Assembly (NCBI GenBank): GCA_016712175.1
Contig: JADJRQ010000001.1
Coordinates: 620,001-684,000, forward strand
Origin: Solirubrobacterales bacterium
GTDB taxonomy: Bacteria; Actinomycetota; Thermoleophilia; Solirubrobacterales; 70-9
Length of the DNA stretch: 64,000 nt
Reading direction: 5' to 3'
Of this stretch, positions 37,313-46,286 are shown in pieces. Under the pieces are notes generated by a model that was not told the origin of the DNA, did not search any database, and was given only the letters and a program-made list of their open reading frames with translations. Numbering within the stretch: position 1 is the stretch's first letter; each line of letters starts with the position of its first letter. A program made the translations under genes and the position numbers.

Positions 37313-38047
37313 CTACTCGCCGAGGTCGAAAGGCAGGCGCCCTTCGGCTTCGAGTTTCTGGAGGTGGGCCTCCATGACGACGTTCGCCGCCGGGCGAAGC
37401 TGGGTATGGACATCGGACCAGACTTCGCCGAGCAGCGCCATGCGTGAACGCTCGCCTCGATCCATCGCCTCGATGAGGCCTCTCTCGCGAGCCTCCCGGT
37501 GCTCGATGTACTCCGCGACTTTGGCCGCAGGGTCGGTGATGAACGGTCCGTGGCCCGGACAGATCAGGGTCGGGTGGCGCTCCTGAATCAGCCGAAGGGA
37601 ATCCATGTAGGAGGCCAGCGAGCCGCCATCTGGTGGGACGTAGGTCGAGCCCCAGCCGAGGATCAGGTCGCCGCTGAAGCAGACGTTGTCTTCGGTGAAG
37701 AAGCAGGCGTGGTCGATCGCGTGTCCGGGCGTGGCGACGGTTTCGAGCCCGCCGTACCTCTGGCCGTCCACGATCGAGACCGGCGCATCGCCGAAAAGTG
37801 CGATCCCGCCCGAATGGTCGTTGTGGGAATGGGTGAGCAGCGTCCCGCCAAGACCACCCCGCTCTGCGACCGCAGCCTTCACCGCGCCGATGTGAACCTC
37901 GTCTTCGGGTCCCGGATCAATCACCCAGCAGGGGTCCGAGCCATAGAGGTACGTGTTGGTCCCGGTCAGGGTCATCGGCCCGGGGTTGTCAGCCACCACC
38001 CGGAAGATCTCTGGGTGACCGGGTGCGGCTTCGTCGCCGACTTCCAT
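37313..38047 (-). CDS. Metallo-beta-lactamase-fold hydrolase (LACTB2-like)
   Basis: 244 residues. The metal motif is LLTHSHNDHSGG (HxHxDH), with further ligands in ATPGHAIDHACFF, CFSGDLILGWGS and CPGHGPF. The NPGPMTLTGTNTYLYG opening and the carboxy-terminal helical module match the LACTB2/glyoxalase II-like group, which includes endoribonucleases and thioesterases; the exact substrate is open. It starts 4 bp after the PafBC-like gene and is probably cotranscribed with it. Confidence 0.85.
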   Translation of the reverse strand: MEVGDEAAPGHPEIFRVVADNPGPMTLTGTNTYLYGSDPCWVIDPGPEDEVHIGAVKAAVAERGGLGGTLLTHSHNDHSGGIALFGDAPVSIVDGQRYGGLETVATPGHAIDHACFFTEDNVCFSGDLILGWGSTYVPPDGGSLASYMDSLRLIQERHPTLICPGHGPFITDPAAKVAEYIEHREARERGLIEAMDRGERSRMALLGEVWSDVHTQLRPAANVVMEAHLQKLEAEGRLPFDLGE

Positions 38048-38051
38048 TGCG

Positions 38052-40100
38052 TCAGGCGGCTAGTTCGCTGGCGATCGCAGCGCGAGCCTCGGCCGGCTCG
38101 AGCACCACGAGGTCTCCGGCGCCGCGGAGGATCTCGCGGACCAGCCAGGAGGTACCGGCGTAAGGCAGTTCGATCACGACCGAGCCGTCCTTCAGCTCTT
38201 CGACCACGTTGCGTTCTTCGCGCAGCCAGCGGGATCGTTCGGGTGAAACCCAGACCCGGGCGACCGACGCTTCGGGCACTTCGCCATCACTCATCCAGCC
38301 TTCCACTCCGGCCATTTCCACGGCCTCGGGGCGGCGCTCGAATGATTCTTCGGAGATCGTCGCAACCTTAATCCGGTCCAGCTTGAAGTGCCGGATCGCC
38401 TCGCGCTCGAGGTCGTAACACTCGACGTACCAGCCTTCACGCCCGTTCTCGAGCCGGTAGGGCTCGACCCTGCGATCGGAGTACTTGTCTTCGTTCTCCT
38501 TGTAATAGACGAGCTCCAGCACACGGTGTTTGGCAATCGCTTCGTTGACGATGCGCGAGGCCTCGGCGCCGCCGGGATCAAGGGCGATCGCGAGGCCTTC
38601 CCGGGCCGGATCGTGGCCGAGAGCGTCAACGATCTTGTTGCGGGCGGAATCGAGGCGGGTCTGCGGCAGGTAGTCGCCGACCAGGTCGATCGCGGCAACC
38701 AGGGCCTTCGCCTCGAGCGGCAGCAGCCGCGCCGGGCGGGCAAATGAATCTCCGTAGGGCTCGGAATCGACTTCGATCACGTCACCCTTGATCTCGGCAT
38801 AAAGCACGTAGGTGCCGCCGCCGAAGTTGACGACGTTGAGCACGTCGATGTCGTCGCGAAGTTCGTCGTCGGAGAGTTCGAGCCGCTGGCAGAGGTCACG
38901 GACCGAGAGCTTTCCTTCTTCCTTTGCGGCACCGATCAGCATGCCGGCCAGGGTGACCAGCCGGCCGAATCTTTCGGGCCGGATCGCCGCGGATGCCCGC
39001 TCCTTGTTGCGCTGGCGACGCTCCTTGACCGGCGGGGCGATGCCCTCGCTGGTCTTGGCGATCTCGAAGCCGTTGATGTGCCGGTCGCGCAGCAGGTTGA
39101 TCCGCTCGGCGGCCAGATCTCGCAGCTCCGGCGGATCGAGGACTTCGGCGTTCTGACGCCAGCGGAGGACCCAGGCGAGCAACTCGCGGTCACTGGCGTA
39201 GGTGGTCTCAAGGATGACGCCGCCTTCCTGGTCACCGTTGCCCTCCTGCCGGGTGATCGTGCCGTGACGACTGAAGTCGCGCTCAATCAGCCAGGCGATC
39301 CGGTCGCGGAAGAAGATGCGGGCGGTTCCGGCGGTCTCGCCCAGTTGCCAGTCGGCGAGGTCGGCGTAGTCGCGGCGCTCGAACTCCTCGGGCGGCGTGA
39401 AGTCGTGCTCGGACTTGGTCGCGTATCCAACCTTGCCCTTGATCCGGGAGAGCCGGAACACCCTCACCGCTTCGCGTTCATGGGCATACCCGATCAGGTA
39501 GAACTGCCCGCCGCGGAAGACCAGGTGGTACGGATCGACCCTTCGCTCCGACGTTTCGTCGCGCTGCATCGTGTGGTACTTGAAGGTGACGGTCTTGTGA
39601 CGCGAGATCGCGGTCTCGATCCGGGCCAGGCGCTGGGTCAGGTCGCGGGACGAGGTCGAGGCGAACTTGGCCATCGAAACCGGGGTGTTGTCCGGATCGA
39701 CCAGCGGGTTGGGGTGGCCCCAGGCGACCTGCTGGAGCGCAAGCCGCAGCGGCTCGGCGTAAGCGAACTCGCCTTCGGTCAGGAGGCTGAGCGACGTCCT
39801 GAGCGCCGCGAGCTCGTCGTCGGTGAACTCGATCTCCGGCAGGTAGAAGTTCTCCGGTGGCAACGAATAGAGCTCGGCCTCGAAGAAGCCTTCGCCCGGA
39901 CGATCGACCTGGAGTTCGATACCGAGGCTGTCAAGTTCGGCCCGGTCGGCATAGAACCGGCGGGCGAACGCGTCTTCGTTCATGACGCTGTAGCCCTCGA
40001 CCTCCCTTTTGATCTCCAGAGCCGAAACGGGTCGGCCCTGAGCCATCAGAAAGGAGATCAGAGAGAGCTGTCGGATGAGCTTCTCGGTGTCCTTTGCCAT
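38052..40100 (-). CDS. pafBC: Fused PafB-PafC-like WYL-domain transcriptional regulator
   Basis: 682 residues made of two similar halves, each an HTH plus a WYL domain. Half one: KLIRQLSLISFLMAQGRPV, then the WYL core HKTVTFKYHTMQRDE, RRVDPYHLVFRGGQFYLIG. Half two starts near residue 350: RFGRLVTLAGMLIGAAKEEG, then VLELVYYKENEDKYSDRRVE. PafB and PafC form the heteromeric activator of the mycobacterial DNA-damage response, and fused versions are known in other actinobacteria. The proteasome genes are not in view. It is a regulator of DNA-damage genes by family. Confidence 0.85.
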   Translation of the reverse strand: MAKDTEKLIRQLSLISFLMAQGRPVSALEIKREVEGYSVMNEDAFARRFYADRAELDSLGIELQVDRPGEGFFEAELYSLPPENFYLPEIEFTDDELAALRTSLSLLTEGEFAYAEPLRLALQQVAWGHPNPLVDPDNTPVSMAKFASTSSRDLTQRLARIETAISRHKTVTFKYHTMQRDETSERRVDPYHLVFRGGQFYLIGYAHEREAVRVFRLSRIKGKVGYATKSEHDFTPPEEFERRDYADLADWQLGETAGTARIFFRDRIAWLIERDFSRHGTITRQEGNGDQEGGVILETTYASDRELLAWVLRWRQNAEVLDPPELRDLAAERINLLRDRHINGFEIAKTSEGIAPPVKERRQRNKERASAAIRPERFGRLVTLAGMLIGAAKEEGKLSVRDLCQRLELSDDELRDDIDVLNVVNFGGGTYVLYAEIKGDVIEVDSEPYGDSFARPARLLPLEAKALVAAIDLVGDYLPQTRLDSARNKIVDALGHDPAREGLAIALDPGGAEASRIVNEAIAKHRVLELVYYKENEDKYSDRRVEPYRLENGREGWYVECYDLEREAIRHFKLDRIKVATISEESFERRPEAVEMAGVEGWMSDGEVPEASVARVWVSPERSRWLREERNVVEELKDGSVVIELPYAGTSWLVREILRGAGDLVVLEPAEARAAIASELAA

Positions 40101-40239
40101 CAGCGACGGAGGATACCTGCGGCAACTCGATCGCCCACCTCGGAGCGGCCTTTAATCCCGCATTTTGGCCGCATTTTGCTGAAATCGGGGGAATTCGGTG
40201 CCCATACGTCACCAAGCCGTGACGATTGGACGAAGCTGC

Positions 40240-40926
40240 TCAGCCAGCCAGCTGTGCGGCCAGACGCTCCGCATACTTCTCTGAACGCTCGAGAGCCTCG
40301 TCCTGCTCCATGTATGGAACGAGCAGCGAGTAGAGGATGTCCGGCCCGACATCGGGCAGGTACTGGGTGCGTTCGTCGACGATTTCGGCGCGGATCACGA
40401 CGGCGGCCCCGCCCACGACCATGCCGGCCACCGAATCCGGAACCTCTTCGCGTCCGGGCATCCCGGTCCGGCCAACGTCGACGAAGGCAGCGATCAGGCG
40501 AACGGCCGAAAGATAGCGCTCGAGGGCTGAAGGTCCAGCCGAGAACATGTCGACGATGCACATGCGGGCGAAGGCGGGTTCGGCGGCGAGGAAACTCATG
40601 CTGGCTTCGATGCCGAGTTCGATCTGTTCCGGCCAGGTCAGGTCCGGGTCCTGGCAGGCCTTGATCACCTCGGTGACGAAGCGGCCGAGAATCGCGTCAT
40701 AGGCGGCCAGGAAGCAGGCTTCCTTGTCCGGGAAGATCTCGTAGAAGGTCGAGCGCGAAACTCTGGCTCGCGACACGATGTCGGCGACGCTGACCTCGGC
40801 GTAACGCTTCTCGGCGCAAGCCTGGGCCATCGAGTCGAGCAGGCGGTCGCGCTGCGAGCTGACCACGAACTCGCGCGGCAGGTTGTGGCGGCCGGATGGC
40901 AGTCTTGAAGGGGCGGTCTCGGTCAT
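40240..40926 (-). CDS. TetR-family transcriptional regulator
   Basis: 228 residues. An amino-terminal HTH (YAEVSVADIVSRARVSRSTF then YEIFPDKEACFLAAY) is followed by a helical ligand domain. It starts LPSGRHNLPREFVVSSQRDR, very like the upstream TetR gene, so the pair is a tandem duplication. Its ATG overlaps the neighbour's TGA (ATGA). Targets and ligand unknown. Confidence 0.88.
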   Translation of the reverse strand: MTETAPSRLPSGRHNLPREFVVSSQRDRLLDSMAQACAEKRYAEVSVADIVSRARVSRSTFYEIFPDKEACFLAAYDAILGRFVTEVIKACQDPDLTWPEQIELGIEASMSFLAAEPAFARMCIVDMFSAGPSALERYLSAVRLIAAFVDVGRTGMPGREEVPDSVAGMVVGGAAVVIRAEIVDERTQYLPDVGPDILYSLLVPYMEQDEALERSEKYAERLAAQLAG

Positions 40927-41612
40927 TCGGGAATCGGGGTCTCCGCCATTGCTTTCATCGCCGCTTCGTGGCCCAGGTACGGGACCACGACGACGTACAT
41001 CATCTCCGGCAGGCGGGCCGGCAATCCGGCAGCGTTGCCCTGAGCGGCTTCGTTGAACATCAGCGCCGAGACTCCGCCGACGATCACGCGGGCGGTCTGC
41101 GGCGGCATCCGGTCGGGGTCGGGCGTGTGGGCGCGACCCGCATCAAGGAAGGGAAAAAACGAGCTGACCGCCTGCTGGTAGCGGTCGCGGGCCCGGGCGC
41201 CTGCTCCGAAACCCTCGACGATCCCGACCCGGGCGGCCACCGGGTTGTGGGCCAGGTAGACGAGCAGGTTGCCGATTCCGCTGCGGATCTGGAGGATCCA
41301 GTCATCGGTATCAATCGCGAAGCCCTGGGCGACGAAAGCCAGCATTCGTTCCATGACGGCACCGTAAGCGGCGATGAAGCAGTCTTCTTTGTCGGCGAAC
41401 TGCTCGTAGAAGGTCGCGCGGGAGACACCGGCGTTGGAAATGATGTCGGCGACGGTGGTCTCCGTATAGCCCTTCATGGCAACCACGGCAATCATCGACT
41501 CGACCATTCGTTCGCGCTGGGAGCGCACAACCACCTCTCGTGAGAGACCGTGCCTGCCGCTCGGAAGCTTGCCAGTTCCGAAGGGGTCGAGTTCCTCCTG
41601 TGCCTGCTGCAT
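40923..41612 (-). CDS. TetR-family transcriptional regulator, tandem paralogue
   Basis: 229 residues. HTH in YTETTVADIISNAGVSRATF and YEQFADKEDCFIAAY, preceded by LPSGRHGLSREVVVRSQRER. It shares this unusual basic leader and overall layout with the next gene. Its 170-bp upstream region faces the nucleotide-sugar dehydrogenase gene, so autoregulation or control of that divergent gene is possible. Confidence 0.88.
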   Translation of the reverse strand: MQQAQEELDPFGTGKLPSGRHGLSREVVVRSQRERMVESMIAVVAMKGYTETTVADIISNAGVSRATFYEQFADKEDCFIAAYGAVMERMLAFVAQGFAIDTDDWILQIRSGIGNLLVYLAHNPVAARVGIVEGFGAGARARDRYQQAVSSFFPFLDAGRAHTPDPDRMPPQTARVIVGGVSALMFNEAAQGNAAGLPARLPEMMYVVVVPYLGHEAAMKAMAETPIPE

Positions 41613-41782
41613 TCTCTAAATCCTATCCACGGGATACTGCCTCGGTACTGTTCGGTTCATGATAGCCATACCGTCTGTAGTTCGATTTGAAGTGCCCCTA
41701 TTTGGTGTTCATGATTCACCGGGCCCGCGCCGCCGCCTAGAATCCCCCAGGTGACCCATCCCCCGGCCGATCGGCCCAGACC

Positions 41783-43029
41783 ATGAGCGTTGGCATCGTC
41801 GGCCTCGGATACGTCGGCCTGCCTCTGGCTGTCGCATTCGCTGAAGCCGGCGAAGTCGTGATCGGTCTCGATTCGGACCGAAGCAAGGTCGACCGGCTGA
41901 ACGCGGCCGAAAGCTACATCGAGGACGTGCCCTCCTCCACCCTGGCGGCACTCACTGACCGGATCAGCGCCACCACCGAATATGCCGAGCTCGGCACCTG
42001 CGAAGCAGTGATCGTCTGCGTGCCGACTCCACTCACCGGCTCCCGCGAGCCCGACCTCAGCTTTCTCGAGTCGGCCGCGAACAATCTGGCCGAAATCCTG
42101 ACTGACGGCCAGCTGGTGGTGCTCGAATCGACTACCTACCCCGGGACCACCCGCGACCTGATGGCTCCGACCCTCGAAGCCGGTGGGAAAAAGGCCGGCA
42201 CGGACTTTCATCTGGCATTCTCGCCCGAACGGATCGACCCGGGCCGCACCGATTTCACCGTGCGTACGACCCCGAAACTGGTCGGCGGGCTGACGCCTTC
42301 CTGCACTGAGCGCAGCGTGGCGCTCTACGAGAAGATCTGCGACCAGGTCGTCCCTCTGTCGGGTCCGGAGGCGGCCGAGCTTTCGAAGCTGCTCGAGAAC
42401 ATCTTTCGTTCGGTCAACATCGCCCTCGTCAACGAGCTGGCTCAACTCTGCGACCGCCTCGGGGTTGACGTCTGGGAAGTCGTTGACGCCGCGTCGACCA
42501 AGCCCTTCGGTTTCATGCGTTTCGATCCCGGCCCCGGAATGGGCGGACACTGCCTGCCGGTCGATCCTTTCTACCTCGCTTTCAGCGCCCGTGAGCACGA
42601 CTTCTACCCGGAGTTCATCGAGCTCGCCGGGAAGGTCAACCAGTCCCAGCCCCTGTTCTGCGTCAACCGGGTCGAGCGGGTCCTGAACGACAATCGCCGC
42701 CCGGTCAACGGCACCAGGATCCTGATCCTGGGCGTGAGCTACAAAGGTGGCGTCGGGGACGTGCGTGAATCACCGTCGCTGAAGATCATCCGGCTGCTGT
42801 CCGAGCTCGGGGCCGATCTCAGCTACCACGATCCCCACGTGCCCGAGCTGGTCGACGCTGGGCTCGTCAACTCGGAACTGGTTCCCGCGCTCGAAGCGGC
42901 CGACCTCACGGTAATTGTCACGGCGCATCCCGAGTTCGACATCGAAGATGTGGTCAGGCAAAGTGACCTGGTGCTCGACTTGCGGGAGTCACACGCGGAA
43001 TCGATGCCGATCACGTCACCCGGCTCTGA
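41783..43029 (+). CDS. Nucleotide-sugar dehydrogenase (UDP-GlcNAc 6-dehydrogenase/WbpA-like; frameshift near end)
   Basis: Two-step NAD-dependent oxidation of a UDP-sugar to the uronic acid. VGIVGLGYVGLPLAVAF is the NAD site. The catalytic Cys is in MGGHCLPVDPFYL, and FYPEFIELAGKVN, ILILGVSYKGGVGDVRESPS follow, which fits the WbpA/UDP-N-acetylglucosamine branch better than Ugd. As written the frame runs on into the next gene. Adding one G at 42984-42986 turns DLRESHAES into the family ending DLRGVTRGIDADHVTRL plus TGA at 43027, giving 415 residues. The apparent 660-residue fusion is therefore an artefact. It supplies an acidic sugar, probably for surface polysaccharide. Confidence 0.88.
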
Positions 43030-43033
43030 TCCG

Positions 43034-43765
43034 ATGGCCCGCCTGAAATTTCCCGGACGAAGGCCGCAGCATTCGCACTGGCAGGTCATCAAGTCCGACA
43101 AAGGCACGCTCGCCCTCGCAATTTCCACGGTCGGGATCGCCGGGACCGTGCTGGCCGCCCAGTACGGCCGGCTGCTGACCCGCCGGACCCACGAACAGAG
43201 CTCCGGCGAGCACATGGTCGCGGCGCCCACCGACCTCTTATCGGCGGCCCCCGCGGCGGCCGTCGACACGGTCAACGTGGCCGTCGATGGCTTCGGCACC
43301 GCGACCCGCAGTGAACTCATCCTTTTCAATCTGCTCGCCGGCTTCCTCGGCAGCTTCGCCTCTGTCCGGCTGACCACCTGGATGATCAAGGACGACCGCG
43401 GCCCGTTTCGGAACGTCAAGGTCGGTGGCCGTCACATCCACCACTTCGTGCCTGGCATCCTCCTCGCTTTCGCCTCCGGGATCGCCGCGTTGGTGGTCAA
43501 AGGAGAGACGGGCGACAAACGGATCGCGGTGTCGATGGGCATCGGCATGGGCCTGACCTTCGACGAGGCCGCCCTCCTGCTCGATATGCGCGACGTCTAC
43601 TGGACCCGGGAGGGCCTGCTCAGCGTTCAGCTCAGCCTGGGGACAGTGGCAACGCTGGGCATCACGATCCTCACAATGCGCATCCTCGGCCGGGGGGAGC
43701 GCCACCAGGAGGAATCAGGAGAAATCCCGAAGCTCGACGGCACGGTGGCAGTCCCGGGAACATAG
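43034..43765 (+). CDS. Integral membrane protein with HIHH motif, function unknown
   Basis: 243 residues from the ATG at 43034, 4 bp after the corrected dehydrogenase stop. A first helix (LALAISTVGIAGTVLAAQYG) and a periplasmic Ala-rich linker are followed by about five further helices (LILFNLLAGFLGSFASVRLT, FVPGILLAFASGIAALVV, LGTVATLGITILTMRILG). NVKVGGRHIHHFVPG resembles a conserved actinobacterial membrane family of unknown role with HIHH at a membrane edge, which could bind metal. The acidic DEAALLLDMRDVYW loop follows. No enzyme can be named. It is probably cotranscribed with the dehydrogenase. Confidence 0.7.
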   Translation: MARLKFPGRRPQHSHWQVIKSDKGTLALAISTVGIAGTVLAAQYGRLLTRRTHEQSSGEHMVAAPTDLLSAAPAAAVDTVNVAVDGFGTATRSELILFNLLAGFLGSFASVRLTTWMIKDDRGPFRNVKVGGRHIHHFVPGILLAFASGIAALVVKGETGDKRIAVSMGIGMGLTFDEAALLLDMRDVYWTREGLLSVQLSLGTVATLGITILTMRILGRGERHQEESGEIPKLDGTVAVPGT

Positions 43766-43768
43766 GAG

Positions 43769-43823
43769 CGGGTCCTGGCGTCCGTCTCCACGCTGACGCG
43801 CGGAGACCGGGCGGCGAGACCCT
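43769..43823. repeat. 55-bp dispersed repeat, copy A
   Basis: Matches copy B at 53469-53523 in 49 of 55 positions. The core GTCTCC...GGAGAC can form a stem around ACGCTGACGCGC. It lies directly after the membrane-protein stop. The 398-bp gap 43766-44163 otherwise contains only the purA terminator and no gene I can recognise. Confidence 0.8.
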
Positions 43824-43997
43824 ATGAACAGGTCTGTTCGGTTGAGGCTCGACGTTGGTCAATCGATTACGAACACCTCTGTACCACCGGAGTTGACTAC
43901 CGATCAGATTGCGAACGGCCCTTGTCCAGCAAGTCCCGCAGAACGGCGAAGGGCTACACCCAGCGCTGGTCCGGAGCCGTAATCCCTGTTTCAGAGC

Positions 43998-44058
43998 AAA
44001 AAAATGTCGGCTGGCGAGTCGACTCAAGGGAGAGTGAGCCGACTCGCCTGTTACCGAC
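43998..44058 (-). terminator. Intrinsic terminator downstream of purA
   Basis: A 14-bp stem with one mismatch (44013-44026 with 44035-44048), extended by an outer GTCGG/CCGAC pair (44006-44010, 44054-44058). On the minus strand it is followed at once by A and seven T. It lies 105 bp beyond the purA stop. Confidence 0.75.
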
Positions 44059-44163
44059 GAAGCGTTGCTGAGGGTAGGGAGGGACCCCAGTCAACGATGT
44101 ATGTGCAGTTCTCACGTCCAGTGATGAACTTGCTAAGACGGCAGTGTACACCATGAACGGCTT

Positions 44164-45501
44164 TTATGCGCCGGAGTTCATCCAGACCACTTGTTCACGT
44201 CCGGGACCGACCCCGACGAGGGAGATCGGGACCCCCACGAAGTCACTGATGAAAGCGATGTACTCGCGGGCGGTTGGTGGCAGATCTTCTTCCAGGCGAC
44301 AGCCGGTGATTTCTTCTCCGAAGCCCGGAAGGTCGACGTACTCGGCGGTGGCGTGATGAAGGACGCTCTGGTGGTACGGGAACTCCTCGAGCACCGCGCC
44401 CTCCTGCGACCGGTAACGCACCGCGACTTTGAGCGTTTCGAGACCGGCCAGGACGTCAAGCTTGGTCATCGCGAGGGACGTGGTTCCGTTGAGGCGAACC
44501 GCGTAGCGCAGCGCGACCAGGTCAAGCCAGCCACAGCGGCGTGGCCGCCCGGTTGTCGTGCCGAACTCATGACCACGCGTGGACATGTGCTCACCGACTT
44601 CGTCATCCAGTTCGGTCGGGAAAGGCCCGGCTCCGACCCTGGTCGTGTAGGCCTTGACGATGCCGACCACCTCGGTGATGTCGGTCGGACCGACGCCGGC
44701 GCCGACGCAGGCCGCCCCGGCGATCGGGTTGGAAGAAGTCACAAAGGGATAAGTGCCGTGGTCAAGGTCGAGCAGCGCCGCCTGGGCGCCTTCGAAGATC
44801 ACCTTGTTGCCGGCGTCGAGCTCGTTCCAGCAAAGGCGGGCGGTGTCGGTGATCAGTGGTTCGAGGCGATGGCCGTACCCGAGGTACTCCTCGGTGATCG
44901 AGTGCAGGTCGAGCCGGTCGTCGATCAGGACCTCGGCGTCGGCTTCGGCTTCCTTGTGGAGCTTTCGGCGGCGGACCGAGAGCTCCCGCAGGACCTGCTG
45001 CTTGTCTTCGAGGGCCGCCATGATCTTCTTGCGCAGGATCTTCTCGTCGAGCATGTCCTGGACCCGGATGCCGAGCCGGAGCGCCTTGTCGGCGTAGGCC
45101 GGGCCGATGCCCCGCCGGGTCGTACCGATCGAGAGCTTTCCGAGCTTCAATTCGCCCGCCGTGTCGAGCAGGATGTGGTACGGCATGATCAAGTGCGCGT
45201 TGGCGGAAATCCGCAGGTTCGAGATCGAGATGCCCGCACGACGGAGGCCTTCGATCTCCTCGAGCAGCACCCGGGGATCGATGACCACGCCGTTGCCGAT
45301 CACGCAGTACTTGTCCTCGTGGAGGATGCCCGACGGAATCAGGTGGAACTTGAATTCCTCGCCATCACGGACGATCGTGTGACCGGCGTTGTTGCCGCCC
45401 TGGAAGCGCACGATCGCGGAAGCGTCCTGGGCGAGCAGATCGGTGACCTTGCCCTTGCCTTCATCGCCCCACTGGGTTCCTACTATCGCTAGTCCTGGCA
45501 T
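44164..45501 (-). CDS. purA: Adenylosuccinate synthetase
   Basis: 445 residues. Joins IMP and aspartate using GTP in AMP synthesis. IVGTQWGDEGKGKVTDLLA holds the GTP loop, GGNNAGHTIV and GTTRRGIGPAYADKALR are IMP-site signatures, and the later GRPRRCGWLDLVALRYAV and MTKLDVL are standard. Full length; the start MPGLAIVG is right at the domain. A clear terminator follows. The gene upstream is the DnaC-like loader. Confidence 0.97.
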   Translation of the reverse strand: MPGLAIVGTQWGDEGKGKVTDLLAQDASAIVRFQGGNNAGHTIVRDGEEFKFHLIPSGILHEDKYCVIGNGVVIDPRVLLEEIEGLRRAGISISNLRISANAHLIMPYHILLDTAGELKLGKLSIGTTRRGIGPAYADKALRLGIRVQDMLDEKILRKKIMAALEDKQQVLRELSVRRRKLHKEAEADAEVLIDDRLDLHSITEEYLGYGHRLEPLITDTARLCWNELDAGNKVIFEGAQAALLDLDHGTYPFVTSSNPIAGAACVGAGVGPTDITEVVGIVKAYTTRVGAGPFPTELDDEVGEHMSTRGHEFGTTTGRPRRCGWLDLVALRYAVRLNGTTSLAMTKLDVLAGLETLKVAVRYRSQEGAVLEEFPYHQSVLHHATAEYVDLPGFGEEITGCRLEEDLPPTAREYIAFISDFVGVPISLVGVGPGREQVVWMNSGA

Positions 45502-45536
45502 GAAGAGGTCAGTCTACGGTGTGGGACCAGACTCAG

Positions 45537-46247
45537 TCAGGCGATGAATCTGGCGTCATCACCCGGCATGTCCAAGACGTGATGCGACATCTGGAGAAGG
45601 CGCGAAACGGTCCGAGGTCCGATTTGTTCCTCGAGTTTGGTCAAGTCGAAATTCGTTGTGACCACCATCGGCTTCTCTCGTTCATAGCGTTCATTGATCA
45701 GGGAATACAGCTGTTCAAGCACCCATTCGGTCTGCTTCTCTGCGCCAAGGTCATCGACGTGAAGCAGATCGACCTCGCAAAGCCTTTCGAACAGTTCCGA
45801 ATACGTTTCTTCGCCGATTCCAGCATTGAAAGTCTCACGAATCCGGGCCAGAAGCTTCGGGCACGAGTAGATGGCAACCGAATGTCCCCGCTTGAGTACC
45901 TCTTTGGACATGAGCATCGCAAGCGTTGTCTTGCCCGTGCCGATACCTCCTTCGAACCAGAGTCCTGTGCCCTTGTCGAGGTGCGTATCCATCGAGTCAA
46001 TCCAGTCCCTGACGGCATTCACTGCGGTTGAATTGATCTCCGTCACCGGTGGCCGGTCGAAGGAGACACCGCGATACCGGGCGGGGATTACGGAATTGAT
46101 GCCGGAGTTCCGGGCTTTGGCCAGCCGCGGTTCGAGGCAATCGCATTTGTAGGCGAGGTTGTCTTCGCCGAGGATCCAGCCGCCGCCGTCGCAGCGGCCG
46201 AAGGGGCAGGTCAACGAGTTGCCGTTGTCCGCAAAACCGTTGGCCAT
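45537..46247 (-). CDS. DnaC/DnaI-like replicative helicase loader ATPase
   Basis: 236 residues. A small Cys-containing amino end (CPFGRC ... KCDC) is spaced like a zinc knuckle and recalls the zinc-binding amino end of DnaI. Then comes the AAA+ core: LWFEGGIGTGKTTLAMLMSK (Walker A), LLHVDDLGAEKQTEW (Walker B), PMVVTTNFDL (sensor 1) and GPRTVSRLLQ (Arg finger region). It lies 39 bp downstream of dnaB, so loading DnaB at replication forks is the obvious role. Many actinobacteria instead use DciA, which makes this pairing worth noting. A phage or transposon (IstB) origin is less likely given the context. Confidence 0.82.
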   Translation of the reverse strand: MANGFADNGNSLTCPFGRCDGGGWILGEDNLAYKCDCLEPRLAKARNSGINSVIPARYRGVSFDRPPVTEINSTAVNAVRDWIDSMDTHLDKGTGLWFEGGIGTGKTTLAMLMSKEVLKRGHSVAIYSCPKLLARIRETFNAGIGEETYSELFERLCEVDLLHVDDLGAEKQTEWVLEQLYSLINERYEREKPMVVTTNFDLTKLEEQIGPRTVSRLLQMSHHVLDMPGDDARFIA

Positions 46248-46286
46248 GTCAGGCCTCTTCCCTGTCGATGAACCCGTTCTTCATGC

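Noticed and set aside
41783..43765. A single 660-residue dehydrogenase-membrane fusion protein
   Set aside because: One added G restores the exact family ending with a stop and a separate downstream ATG.
43824..44163. Possible tRNA or small RNA gene in the purA-side spacer
   Set aside because: No cloverleaf with a T-loop GTTC and CCA-proximal stem could be formed; the only clear structure is the purA terminator.
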